A stretch of DNA of 64,000 bases, from assembly GCF_038002605.1 (NCBI RefSeq), contig NZ_JBBOCT010000001.1, positions 1,488,001-1,552,000 on the forward strand, read 5' to 3'. The notes under the pieces were generated by a model. The model did not search any database. It had not been told where the DNA came from and was given only the letters and a program-made list of their open reading frames with translations. Below, piece after piece: positions 51,062 to 59,170 of the stretch. This stretch comes from Bacillus sp. FSL K6-3431 (GTDB lineage: Bacteria; Bacillota; Bacilli; Bacillales; Bacillaceae_C). Both the position numbers and the translations under genes were made by a program. Position 1 is the stretch's first letter. Every line of letters starts with the position of its first letter.

Positions 51062-52207
51062 CTATTGGTTTTCAGTAACGTGTTGGTCCTCATTGCCCCA
51101 AATAGAGTCATACACAACGTCTACAATACTTGTTCTAGTAATTAGACCAATTAGTTTTTGTTCTTCATCCACTACAGGAATATATTTTAATCCCCTTATT
51201 AAAATTTTCCGTATTGTATCACGTAATAAAGCGTCTTCCTGCACGACAAATAAATCTTTTTCCATCACTTCAACCACAACTTTGCTCATGTCACGGATAC
51301 GGTCTATCATTTCTACCGTTATAAATCCTTTTAATATCCCGCGCTCATTCACAACTAACAATGAATCTACCCTCCGTTTTTTCATCCATTGCAGTGCCTC
51401 AGACAATGTTGCATTAATTGCAATCGTAACAGGATCGGGATTCATTATTTGTCCTACTGTTTGCATATTTTGTCTTGCTTGGATCAATCTTTCTTTGCCA
51501 ATAAAATCTTCGACAAACTCATTAGCAGGATTATGTAAAATTTCATCTGGAGTCCCAGCTTGTACAATTTTCCCTGCTTGCATAATAACAATTTTATCTG
51601 CTAATTTAATCGCTTCATCCATATCGTGAGTTACAAATACGATTGTTTTTCCTAATGCTTTCTGTAAGTGTTTGAATTCAGCTTGCAATGAATCCCTTGT
51701 AATTGGATCCAGTGCACCAAATGGCTCATCCATCAAGATCAACGGAGGATCTGCGGCAAGTGCTCGAAGTACACCAATCCGCTGTTGCTGCCCGCCACTT
51801 AATTCATGTGGATACCGATCTAAATACTCTGGATCCATGTTCACTAGCTCTAATAGCTCTTCTGCCCGTGCTGTTCTCTTCGTACCAGGCCATTTCAATA
51901 GCCGAGGCACCAACGCTATATTTTCCCTTATCGTCATATGAGGAAACAAGCCAATTTGCTGAATTACATAACCGATCGATCGACGGAGCTGTACTGTATT
52001 TTTTTCCATAATATTTTCTCCATTTAAATAAATAGCACCCTTGCTCGGCTTCACAAGTCTATTGATCATTTTCATTGTCGTCGTTTTCCCACAGCCACTG
52101 GGCCCAATGAAAACAACAAATTCACCTTGATTAATTTCAAGATTAATTCCATCGACAGCCTTTTTTCCACCTTGATACACTTTTGAAACATGATCAAAAG
52201 TAAGCAT
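51062..52207 (-). CDS. opuCA: OpuC-type ABC transporter ATPase with tandem CBS domains
   Basis: The 381-residue ATPase has Walker [10 protein letters not shown] (about 35-43), signature [10 protein letters not shown], Walker [13 protein letters not shown] and H-loop VTHDMDEA. Residues 250-370 are two CBS domains ([20 protein letters not shown] and [20 protein letters not shown]), which in OpuA-type systems sense ionic strength or c-di-AMP. First gene of the four-gene opuC-type operon for osmoprotectant uptake. Confidence 0.94.
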   Translation of the reverse strand: MLTFDHVSKVYQGGKKAVDGINLEINQGEFVVFIGPSGCGKTTTMKMINRLVKPSKGAIYLNGENIMEKNTVQLRRSIGYVIQQIGLFPHMTIRENIALVPRLLKWPGTKRTARAEELLELVNMDPEYLDRYPHELSGGQQQRIGVLRALAADPPLILMDEPFGALDPITRDSLQAEFKHLQKALGKTIVFVTHDMDEAIKLADKIVIMQAGKIVQAGTPDEILHNPANEFVEDFIGKERLIQARQNMQTVGQIMNPDPVTIAINATLSEALQWMKKRRVDSLLVVNERGILKGFITVEMIDRIRDMSKVVVEVMEKDLFVVQEDALLRDTIRKILIRGLKYIPVVDEEQKLIGLITRTSIVDVVYDSIWGNEDQHVTENQ

Positions 52208-52432
52208 ATTGACCCCTCCTATATTTTATTAGTATATGTCGTAATTTGAATTTAAATATATTACTAAAATGAACCAATCTTAGGCTTAAAATTTTTTATA
52301 TTTAAATAGACGTGTTAGTTATAGTACCCTTAAAGAAGATGTTAATAACTTTATTCTTGCACCTTTGCTATTTTGTTGTAATAATATGTCGTATTGTATA
52401 TGTTTCGTACAATGAATGAAGGAGGAAATCCA

Positions 52433-53152
52433 ATGCCTATTCCACAAGGAACGATCAATGAAATAGAATTTCAAAGCTCTGAGTTAAACGAAACCTTAAC
52501 ATTATTACTATATTTACCTGTGTCATTTTCACATCTTTATAACTATTCAGTTGTTATTGTTCAAGATGGGAAAGATTATTTTCAAATGGGAAGACTTGCA
52601 AGATATGCCGATGAGTTAATTAATGATGGTGAGATTGAAAACATCATAATGGTGGGTGTTCATTATAAGAGCATTCAAGACAGAAGAAATAAGTATCATC
52701 CGCAAGGAGATGAACATCAAGCATACATTCGCTTTCTTGCCCACGAGCTTGTACCATGGCTTGATCGGAATTATCCTACATACGAGGTAGGTAAAAGCCG
52801 TGCGCTTATGGGTGATAGTCTAGCTGCTACGGTTTCACTCATGGCCGCATTAAAGTATCCAAATACATTTGGTAAAGTTATTTTACATTCTCCCTATGTG
52901 AATAAAACAGTCCTCGATGCAGTTACCATGCATCAAAGCCCCCATTTATTAGATGTATATCATGTAATCGGAGATCAAGAATCAAATGTGGAAATTTCGG
53001 ATATAAAAGACTTTTTAACGCCTAATCGGGAGTTACATAAAATATTTGAAGGTAAAGGATTCAACCATTTTTATGATGAGTTTTCTGGAGGACACTCATG
53101 GAAATATTGGCAACCTGATGTTAAAAGAGCACTGCAAAAGATGTTCCCTTAA
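52433..53152 (+). CDS. yjcH: Esterase-family alpha/beta hydrolase YjcH
   Basis: ATG 52433 follows AAGGAGG. The 239-residue protein is an Esterase D-like alpha/beta hydrolase: nucleophile in LMGDSLAATVSLMAAL, Asp in GDQESNV and His in SGGHSWKYWQP. Related enzymes cleave acyl esters such as siderophore or glutathione derivatives; substrate unknown. Gene neighbourhood with YjcG and YjcF orthologues matches B. subtilis. Confidence 0.82.
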   Translation: MPIPQGTINEIEFQSSELNETLTLLLYLPVSFSHLYNYSVVIVQDGKDYFQMGRLARYADELINDGEIENIIMVGVHYKSIQDRRNKYHPQGDEHQAYIRFLAHELVPWLDRNYPTYEVGKSRALMGDSLAATVSLMAALKYPNTFGKVILHSPYVNKTVLDAVTMHQSPHLLDVYHVIGDQESNVEISDIKDFLTPNRELHKIFEGKGFNHFYDEFSGGHSWKYWQPDVKRALQKMFP

Positions 53153-53252
53153 GATAGATTCCTTCAGTATCAAGTTTTTCAAATATTTGTTATAGTGGAA
53201 GTACGTGTTATAATATGCAAAAGATTAGAAACAAAATAAGGAGGTAAATAAT

Positions 53253-53768
53253 GTGAAATGTGGCATTGCTATATTCCCATCAAAAAAATTGCAAGATTTA
53301 GCTAATTCTTATCGAAAGCGGTATGACCCACACTATGCCCTAATTCCTCCACATCTAACTTTAAAAGCTGCTTTTGATACAGACGGAGACTTAAAGCAAT
53401 ATACGAAGAAACTAAAAGAAATTGCAGAAAGATATGAGCCTTTCAACTTAAAGCTTCGTAAAGTCAGTTCATTTGAGCCGATCAGTCGTACTATACATTT
53501 TAAAGCGGAAAAAAATGCAGAACTTGAAGGTTTATATTCAGACTTTTCCCAATATCTTCCGGGAGGGGAGCCTGTCCATCCTTTTGTCCCGCATATTACA
53601 ATTGCACAAAGATTATCGAACGATGAACATTCCGATGTATTTGGTTCATTAAAAATGCTTGGTGTCGAACACGAGGAATTGGTTGATCGCTTCCATCTTG
53701 TATACCAACTTGAAAATGGATCTTGGACAGTGTATGAAACATTTCAGCTAGGAAAGGAACATTCGTAA
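53253..53768 (+). CDS. yjcG: 2H phosphoesterase / 2'-5' RNA ligase-like protein YjcG
   Basis: GTG 53253 follows AAGGAGG. The 171-residue product has the two H-x-T/S motifs of 2H phosphoesterases (PPHLTLKAAF and VPHITIAQRL), which act on 2',3'-cyclic phosphates or 2'-5' linkages. It ends at the start of yjcF with no gap. Precise RNA or nucleotide substrate unknown. Confidence 0.86.
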   Translation: MKCGIAIFPSKKLQDLANSYRKRYDPHYALIPPHLTLKAAFDTDGDLKQYTKKLKEIAERYEPFNLKLRKVSSFEPISRTIHFKAEKNAELEGLYSDFSQYLPGGEPVHPFVPHITIAQRLSNDEHSDVFGSLKMLGVEHEELVDRFHLVYQLENGSWTVYETFQLGKEHS

Positions 53769-54230
53769 ATGCAAAAAGTAGTAAAAGTAACAACAGAACA
53801 GCAATTGCAAGATGCGTTTAAAGTCAGAATGAAGGTCTTTGTGGAGGAACAAAACGTACCTTCAGAATTAGAAATTGATGATCTAGAAGCGGAAGCCACT
53901 CACTTTGTTTTGTATAATGATGATCGTCCCGGAGGTGCGGGTAGATTCCGTGTTGTAGAGAATATTGGAAAAGTAGAGCGTATTTGTGTACTTAAAGATG
54001 ATAGAAAAGCCGGCGCAGGTGCGCGAATAATGAATGCAATTGAAGAATATGCATCAAGCCTACAATTACAATCACTAAAGTTGAATGCGCAAACTTCTGC
54101 CATTGCCTTCTATGAAAGACTCGGATATAAAGTAATTTCTGAAGAGTTTATGGACGCAGGTATTCCTCATAAAACGATGATAAAACCATTGATTATAAAC
54201 AAAAAAAATAACCATCAGTCCCAAGTCTAA
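53769..54230 (+). CDS. yjcF: GNAT acetyltransferase YjcF
   Basis: The 153-residue product is an ElaA/YjcF-type GNAT: EEQNVPSELEIDDLEAEATH, GGAGRFRVVENIGKVERICV, then the acetyl-CoA loop DDRKAGAGARIM and QTSAIAFYERLGYKV. Directly abuts yjcG. Substrate unknown. A terminator at 54211-54252 overlaps its last codons. Confidence 0.87.
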   Translation: MQKVVKVTTEQQLQDAFKVRMKVFVEEQNVPSELEIDDLEAEATHFVLYNDDRPGGAGRFRVVENIGKVERICVLKDDRKAGAGARIMNAIEEYASSLQLQSLKLNAQTSAIAFYERLGYKVISEEFMDAGIPHKTMIKPLIINKKNNHQSQV

Positions 54231-54252
54231 TAAATGACCTGGGGTTGATGGT
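54211..54252 (+). terminator. Terminator of the yjcHGF unit
   Basis: ACCATCA and TGATGGT close a long stem with inner CCCAAGTC/GACCTGGG pairing, followed by TATTTCTTTT. Confidence 0.8.
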
Positions 54253-54380
54253 TATTTCTTTTAATTTTTATTTAGCTCTTACTATCCCACTGAAAAAAAG
54301 GATATTTGAATTAATACTTTATTCACAAAGCTAAATATTCCGTTAATAACGAACAGGAAATATCATACTTATATTTCGGT

Positions 54381-54665
54381 TTATACATATTCATTAAACT
54401 TTCTGCCTTTTCCTGTTAGTTTCGCCATCATATATGGGTGTCCAGCAACATTTTGATTGTCTTCTTTTTTCTTTTTCTCACTATATTGCTTCACTCTATA
54501 TTCTTCATGAATTCTTTCTTCAAGAGTTTTGTGAAATTTAGACCTAATATCTGCTTTTTGTACCTGCTCTACACCCGAGATTGGGTACTGAGTTTTTTCT
54601 GCCAATTCAATACGATCATTATACTGTTGGTATTGATAAATTGGTACCATTGAGATATATCCCAT
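54381..54665 (-). CDS. Conserved small hypothetical protein, 94 residues
   Basis: The soluble product starts MGYISMVPIYQYQQYNDRIE and has a charged middle (KFHKTLEERIHEEYRVKQYS) and a basic end (MMAKLTGKGRKFNEYV). GGAGGTGAGG lies before ATG 54665. It may belong to the sporulation gene neighbourhood with spoVIF, but I do not recognise the family. Confidence 0.6.
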   Translation of the reverse strand: MGYISMVPIYQYQQYNDRIELAEKTQYPISGVEQVQKADIRSKFHKTLEERIHEEYRVKQYSEKKKKEDNQNVAGHPYMMAKLTGKGRKFNEYV

Positions 54666-54858
54666 ACCCTCACCTCCAATTATTATCCTTTACCCTAATT
54701 TCTCCTCTGCAATCTATTCATTACTTACTTTAATATTACGAAATATACAATAACCTTATGTGGGTCTACCATACATTCACTTCTTTATACCTAATATATA
54801 TATATATATATATCCTGCGCTTGTACATCGTTTTGACCTTAGTAGAACAAAGAAAAAA

Positions 54859-54880
54859 GCTTGCAATAATAAGTGCAAGC
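54859..54880 (-). terminator. Terminator of spoVIF
   Basis: GCTTGCA and TGCAAGC pair and the - strand continues with TTTTTTC. Confidence 0.85.
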
Positions 54881-54886
54881 GTTCAA

Positions 54887-55144
54887 TCATTTATTTTTAT
54901 TGATCATTTTCGTTATGGCGTTCATATCTAATTGGTTGCCGTCTTGAATAATCGATTTTACCATTTTATCTTCCATTTGCTTCGAGACTGGTTTATTAGC
55001 GATCTGTGCAACTTTCTTGATGATTCCCCTTACCGTTTTTTCATCTTTGAAATTTGCATTTTGTAATGAATTTGCCAGTGCAAAAACATCGTTCATATTC
55101 ACACCTGACTTTTTCTCAATGTTTTTAAAAAAATGGTTATCCAT
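54887..55144 (-). CDS. spoVIF: Stage VI sporulation protein F
   Basis: The 85-residue product fits SpoVIF (YjcC): FFKNIEKKSGVNMNDVFALA, then SLQNANFKDEKTVRGIIKKV and VSKQMEDKMVKSI. In B. subtilis it is a sigma-K-dependent factor needed for proper spore coat assembly. Its presence near yjcF-H agrees with B. subtilis gene order and shows that the host sporulates. AAGGAGGG precedes the ATG. Confidence 0.86.
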   Translation of the reverse strand: MDNHFFKNIEKKSGVNMNDVFALANSLQNANFKDEKTVRGIIKKVAQIANKPVSKQMEDKMVKSIIQDGNQLDMNAITKMINKNK

Positions 55145-55519
55145 TCTTCGCCGTCCCTCCTTTTAATCTTTATATATTATGAAGGAAAGGATGAATGGTG
55201 AATAAGAAAGTCCAACGGATATGATAATTCCTTTTGAATAGTCAAAAGAAGCATAACTAACCTGCTTTTATAAAAAAACGTACATTCCCCTTATTTTCGC
55301 AGTAGTATACAAAAATCAAAGTAAACTCGTTTCAGCAAGCTGAAACATCGGGGAATCAGGTGGGAATTCTAACCACCTGATTGGTAAATCCCACCAGCTC
55401 GGAGTTTCCCACCAAGCCAATTTTCCTTTTGACTTTTGTATTTTCATTAATGCCCTCTTCCGTATTATATGGTCAGCCAGAAAATATTTCTGGTTGACCA
55501 TTTTTTATATATCGATATA
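55145..55519. other. Intergenic region with stem-loops and permease-like relic
   Basis: A 14-bp hairpin TGGTCAGCCAGAAA/TTTCTGGTTGACCA (about 55471-55502) with T6 terminates rightward transcripts. Before it, GTTTCAGC/GCTGAAAC and ATCAGGTGG/CCACCTGAT stems occur. A leftward 43-codon frame (to 55316) starting MKIQKSKGKLAWW recalls amino-acid permease N-termini and is probably a relic. Confidence 0.4.
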
Positions 55520-55705
55520 TGATAACCGTAGCCGGGGTAGTACCTAAGCACCCGTGGGACGTGATCCCGTCAACTAAACAGTTCAACCCCCTACTTGTAG
55601 AAACATGATTGAGGATGGTTGAGACCATGATCTCGTATAATAAGCGAAGCTATGAAACTACATGGAGGAATAGGGGTTATCGATTAATAGACTTTAAGGA
55701 GGAGA
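55520..55705 (+). ncRNA. Candidate bridge-RNA leader of IS110 remnant 2
   Basis: About 190 non-coding bases lie between the upstream terminator and the transposase start. They hold several hairpins (ATGGT/ACCAT, GGGA/TCCC) and unpaired C-rich and G-rich stretches (AACCCCC, GCCGGGGTAG). IS110-group elements encode their guide RNA in this position. Element ends are not delimited and the element is dead, so this is an inference from position and structure. Confidence 0.42.
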
Positions 55706-55708
55706 TAA

Positions 55709-56705
55709 ATGATGAATCCAGTCATAGGTCTGGATGTGGCAAAAGGAGAAAGTCAGGTTCAGCATTCTTGGATAAAAAGCAGCCATACAAAAAAAGTTTT
55801 AAAGTAGCACATACTCTTGAAGGATTAAATAGTCTTCTAGATTTTATTAGAGAAGTAGAAGTTCTATCAGGGGGACGACCACCCATTGTATTAGAGTCCA
55901 CTGGACATTATCACACACCAATTGTCCAGTATTTTGAGGGAAGAGGGTAATTATCGTGAATCCTCTCATATCGTATCGAGCTAAGAGACTAGTTTACGAA
56001 AGCTAAAGACACATATCATTGAATCTTATCACCTCTGGGAACTGTATTATAAAGAGGACCTAGAGCCTTATAAACAAAGAGAAATTCAGCATTTAAACCT
56101 GCGTAATTTCACAAGACAACATGAAAATATTACACAGGAATGTTTGTACGAACTAAACTACAATTTCAGGCAGTTCTAGATCAAGTGTTTCCTGAATACT
56201 ATGGAGTTTTTGGGGCCTTATATTCGGATGTTTCATTACTGACTTTACAAGCGTTTCCTACTTCAGAAGAAATCTTATAAGTTGGAGAAGAAACAATCGC
56301 TAACAAATATATCATAGCCTTATTCTAAGCCTAAATGTGTATATCAAAATGCTTCTTGAATACAAGAAACATCTATCTAAGTTTGAAGATGAGATAGATG
56401 CTTTAGTGGGAAGTATTGAAGCATATAAAATTATCCAATCCATCCCCGGTATCGGTGAAAAAATCGCGGCAACGATTATTTCTGAAATTTGGGATCCTAG
56501 TGTCTTCAAATCTGGTACATTCAAAGGTACTCTAAATCGAATTACCAAAAGAGGCTCTAGTAGACTACGGCACACCTTGTATATGGCCGTTAAATGTGCA
56601 ATTCGTGATTGTCGCAAGAAGAAAACGACAGATGAAATCATTCCTCGTAACAAGCGATTACGAGGAATGATAAGAAACGTGATGAAGGAAAACCCTTTAC
56701 TGTGA
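55709..56705 (+). pseudogene. IS110-family transposase, degenerate copy 2
   Basis: MNPVIGLDVAKGESQVQ keeps the first catalytic Asp, but a frameshift follows at once; the next frame reads FLDKKQPYKKSFKVAHTLEG ... VLESTGHYHTPIVQYF. Further shifts, an internal loss after VNPLISYRAKR and stops break the middle. The end (56337-56705) has an intact transposase_20 domain: IQSIPGIGEKIAATIISEIW and ITKRGSSRLRHTLYMAV with the catalytic Ser. AGGAGG precedes ATG 55709. Not functional. Confidence 0.9.
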
Positions 56706-57075
56706 TAGCATGTGCCAACAAACTCTTACATTGGATTTATGCACTTTAAAAGCAAATCAGCTTTCCAAGATCTAGCCTAGTTTTATAAATATAACTAGCC
56801 AGAAAATTACCGAATACAGAACATTGGAAGGTTATTTGGCATGTAAATTTAGTGTAGCATGAGATATTATAAATTTTCATTGAAAAATATTGACAAACTG
56901 TTAGTTGGTTCGTATTATACATTTGCGCTAACCTCCTCTTAAATGAAGGGGCTTTTTTATTGGGAAAAAAATCATCGTTTTCACCAGATTGTATGTCCAA
57001 TCATCGCATACCACTTAACAATATATTATTTATTAGGGTCAGCCGACTTTAAAAATAATAAGGAGCGATGAGTAT
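56706..57075. other. Intergenic region between IS110 remnant 2 and mini-protein C
   Basis: Contains a terminator-like hairpin CCTCCTC...GAAGGGG with T6 near 56930-56955 and the conserved leader of mini-protein copy C (57009-57075). No gene seen. Confidence 0.5.
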
Positions 57076-57276
57076 ATGTGTTTTGAAGATGATTTTGTAG
57101 GCGGAGAAAGAGAAGATCGTAGACGGAGACGACGGGAAAGGTTAATTTGTGAATGTAGAGAAGTAAGAGGAGAGCGTGAACATCATTGTGACCATGATCG
57201 TGATAGAGATCGTGACCGCAGACGTGAGCGTAAGTTCGAGTGCAGATGCAGAGAACGTAGAGACGATCGCTATTAA
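57076..57276 (+). CDS. Cys/Arg/Asp-rich mini-protein, copy C (66 residues)
   Basis: Nearly identical at both ends to copy B at 26.5 kb: MCFEDDFVGGEREDRRRRRR, LICECREVRGEREHHCDH, an Arg-Asp repeat, then ECRCRERRDDRY. The leader (AACAATATATTATTTATTAG, palindrome-like GGTCAGCCGACTTT and AAGGAGCGATGAGTAT) is also shared with copy B. The RD run is shorter. Cysteines lie in CEC, HHC and CRC. A terminator (57343-57358) follows. Function unknown. Confidence 0.75.
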   Translation: MCFEDDFVGGEREDRRRRRRERLICECREVRGEREHHCDHDRDRDRDRRRERKFECRCRERRDDRY

Positions 57277-57342
57277 GGAATTTGAGTAAGAAAAGGCTGC
57301 TCAGAACATTACACTGTTGACTAAAGGTTAAATGAAATAAGG

Positions 57343-57358
57343 CCGCCAAAATTGGCGG
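57343..57358 (+). terminator. Terminator after mini-protein C
   Basis: CCGCCAA and TTGGCGG form a tight hairpin followed by TCTCTTATT. Confidence 0.65.
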
Positions 57359-57410
57359 TCTCTTATTATTAAAGATTCGTGCCCTTTAAGTGAAAAAAGG
57401 TTTTATTAAC

Positions 57411-57731
57411 TTATGCATTGGAATAGCGTTCTGATAGTTTCTTTTTATGAGCATTAAACACTTCTTCTAAAGGGATATTGTACTTGTTTGCAATGACAAT
57501 TAAGTTACCTAACACATCCCCTAATTCTTCGGTTAACTCCTTTTTGTTCCCTTCAAACGAACCACATACTTCATCTGGTCTATCCCTGCCAATCTCAAGG
57601 GAGCGAATAGCCCGTGCCACTTCACCAGTTTCTTCTGCTAAAAAGCCAATACGAATAAAAATGTCTAATTCAGACCAGCCTCGTGCTTCATAATAATCTC
57701 TCACCCATTGTTGAAAATCAGTTACATTCAT
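57411..57731 (-). CDS. MazG-like nucleotide pyrophosphohydrolase
   Basis: The 106-residue all-helical product has the MazG Mg2+ motif EETGEVARAI and a matching ELTEELGDVLGN, which bind metal and triphosphate. Such short MazG proteins hydrolyse (d)NTPs to monophosphates and pyrophosphate, for example to clear damaged nucleotides. Single-domain, half the size of E. coli MazG. ATG 57731 follows AAGGTGG. Confidence 0.87.
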   Translation of the reverse strand: MNVTDFQQWVRDYYEARGWSELDIFIRIGFLAEETGEVARAIRSLEIGRDRPDEVCGSFEGNKKELTEELGDVLGNLIVIANKYNIPLEEVFNAHKKKLSERYSNA

Positions 57732-57826
57732 GTTAATCCACCTTCCGTTTAATAGTTTAATATTAACAAATTACCGAAAGTTTTGTATGCTATTAAGAAA
57801 GAATACTTAATTAGGATGTGAATATA

Positions 57827-58408
57827 TTGAAAAAACTAGCTGTATTTTGTGGATCAAGTAATGGAGCATCTAATGTCTATGTCGAAGTTGCAAGAAAACT
57901 GGGTAAAGAACTGGCTAAACGTAATATTACACTTGTATATGGGGGGGCAAGTGTAGGGATTATGGGGGCAGTTGCAGAGTCCGTTTTAGAAGCGGGTGGA
58001 AAAGTAATTGGAGTAATGCCTAGTTTTCTAGAAAAAAGAGAAATATCCCATAACAACCTAACCGAACTAATTGTAGTAGGCTCCATGCATGAAAGAAAAG
58101 CAAAAATGGCAGAGCTGGCCGATGGTTTTATAGCTTTGCCAGGTGGGCCAGGAACATTAGAAGAGTTCTTTGAGATTTTTACTTGGGCTCAGTTAGGACT
58201 TCATCATAAACCTTGTGGACTCTTAAATATTAATCATTATTATGATCCTCTTGTTGCCTTATTTAATCATATGTCTGATGAACAGTTCCTGCATGAAAAA
58301 TACCGTTCTATGGCACTAGTAGATGTAGAACCAAATGGACTACTTGATCAATTTAATAAATATGAACCACCAACCGTAAAATCCTATATTACTGAAAAAC
58401 AGACCTAA
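57827..58408 (+). CDS. LOG-family cytokinin-riboside-monophosphate phosphoribohydrolase-like (YvdD)
   Basis: TTG 57827 yields the usual MKKLAVFCGSS start; GTG 57818 is possible. The 193-residue product has GGASVGIMGAVAESVLEAGG, the LOG signature MHERKAKMAELADGFIALPG and PGGPGTLEEFFE. LOG proteins hydrolyse AMP-like nucleoside monophosphates to base and ribose phosphate; bacterial roles are mostly in purine housekeeping. A perfect 16-base terminator stem follows. Confidence 0.88.
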   Translation: MKKLAVFCGSSNGASNVYVEVARKLGKELAKRNITLVYGGASVGIMGAVAESVLEAGGKVIGVMPSFLEKREISHNNLTELIVVGSMHERKAKMAELADGFIALPGGPGTLEEFFEIFTWAQLGLHHKPCGLLNINHYYDPLVALFNHMSDEQFLHEKYRSMALVDVEPNGLLDQFNKYEPPTVKSYITEKQT

Positions 58409-58421
58409 TTGTTCAAAAACA

Positions 58422-58457
58422 ACAGACCAAGTTAATACGGAACTTGGTCTGTTGTTT
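58422..58457 (+). terminator. Terminator with long perfect stem
   Basis: AACAACAGACCAAGTT and AACTTGGTCTGTTGTT pair completely around a seven-base loop. Confidence 0.85.
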
Positions 58458-58459
58458 AA

Positions 58460-58823
58460 ACTAACCAATTGTCGAACAAATATAAAGCAGCACTATTCTA
58501 CTCCCTCAGTTTGATACGTTTATCTCTTAAATGCTCGCATATTCGCAGTATTTCATAACTCTTTAATTAGATTAGTTGATAAATGAAATGAGTTTAGATC
58601 ATTTTTGGCTTTGTGAAGGCATAGTTAAATAAAGGAGTTAGCTACTACTCCATATTTTACCATATAATACGCATCTCCACGAGGTCCCTGGGGGCTTTCC
58701 CTCCCATGTCTCAACGGGTCATTCGCCCTCTCATTCCTACGTCGTGCCTATCCAAGGGGTGGAGGCCAGTTATGCTAAACTGATGGGTCCCATTGCCTTT
58801 TTGTTGAATAAACCTGGTACTCC
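58460..58823 (-). other. Non-coding tail of IS110 remnant 3, possible guide-RNA relic
   Basis: The G+C-rich block 58680-58800 (leftward: CCATCAGTTTAGCATAACTG, CCGTTGAGACATGGGAGGGA, CCAGGGACCTCGTGGAGATG) contrasts with its A+T-rich surroundings and has no open frame. It directly follows the transposase fragment. In IS1111-group elements the guide RNA is encoded downstream of the transposase, so this could be its remnant. Left of 58640 nothing is recognised. Confidence 0.35.
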
Positions 58824-59108
58824 TTACATATTTGAAATTTTACGAATAAGACAACATTCAAAATTTATGTTAACTATTTTAAAGTAGAGGAAGCCTCGAA
58901 GTCTTGACCTGCCTCGTTTAGAAATGACTATTTGCCCTTTCCATTTACCTGAGCTTGCTGCTAGATGTAATCCTGCAAGACATAATAGAGAATTCCCATG
59001 AGAAAATCCACTTAGATCTCCTGCTTCACCTAGTATACCTGCTAATGAGATTTCACTTATTCCCTTTATCATAAGCAGATTCTTTGCAATTTTACCACCG
59101 ATTGCCAA
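58824..59108 (-). pseudogene. IS110-family transposase C-terminal fragment, copy 3
   Basis: Only the transposase_20 part remains: IKGISEISLAGILGEAGDLS, FSHGNSLLCLAGLHLA and KWKGQIVISKRGRSRLRGFL with the catalytic Ser in the last block. The N-terminal DEDD domain is absent and the end is frameshifted (FKIVNINFECC). It belongs to a different lineage from copies 1 and 2. Inactive. Confidence 0.85.
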
Positions 59109-59170
59109 ACTGTTTACCAGTTAAAACCTCTTACATAATTAGAGGGCATACCTACGGTGGTGTGAAACTT

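Noticed and set aside
54800..54815. TA dinucleotide run as possible regulatory repeat
   Set aside because: A simple (TA)n tract in non-coding DNA with no associated structure or motif.
55316..55501. Trp-rich leftward ORF resembling an amino-acid permease start
   Set aside because: Only MKIQKSKGKLAWW is permease-like; the rest is unrelated and overlaps stem-loops, so it is treated as a relic.
57026..57349. Leftward ORF opposite mini-protein C
   Set aside because: Also an antisense artefact of the RD repeat; no ribosome site.
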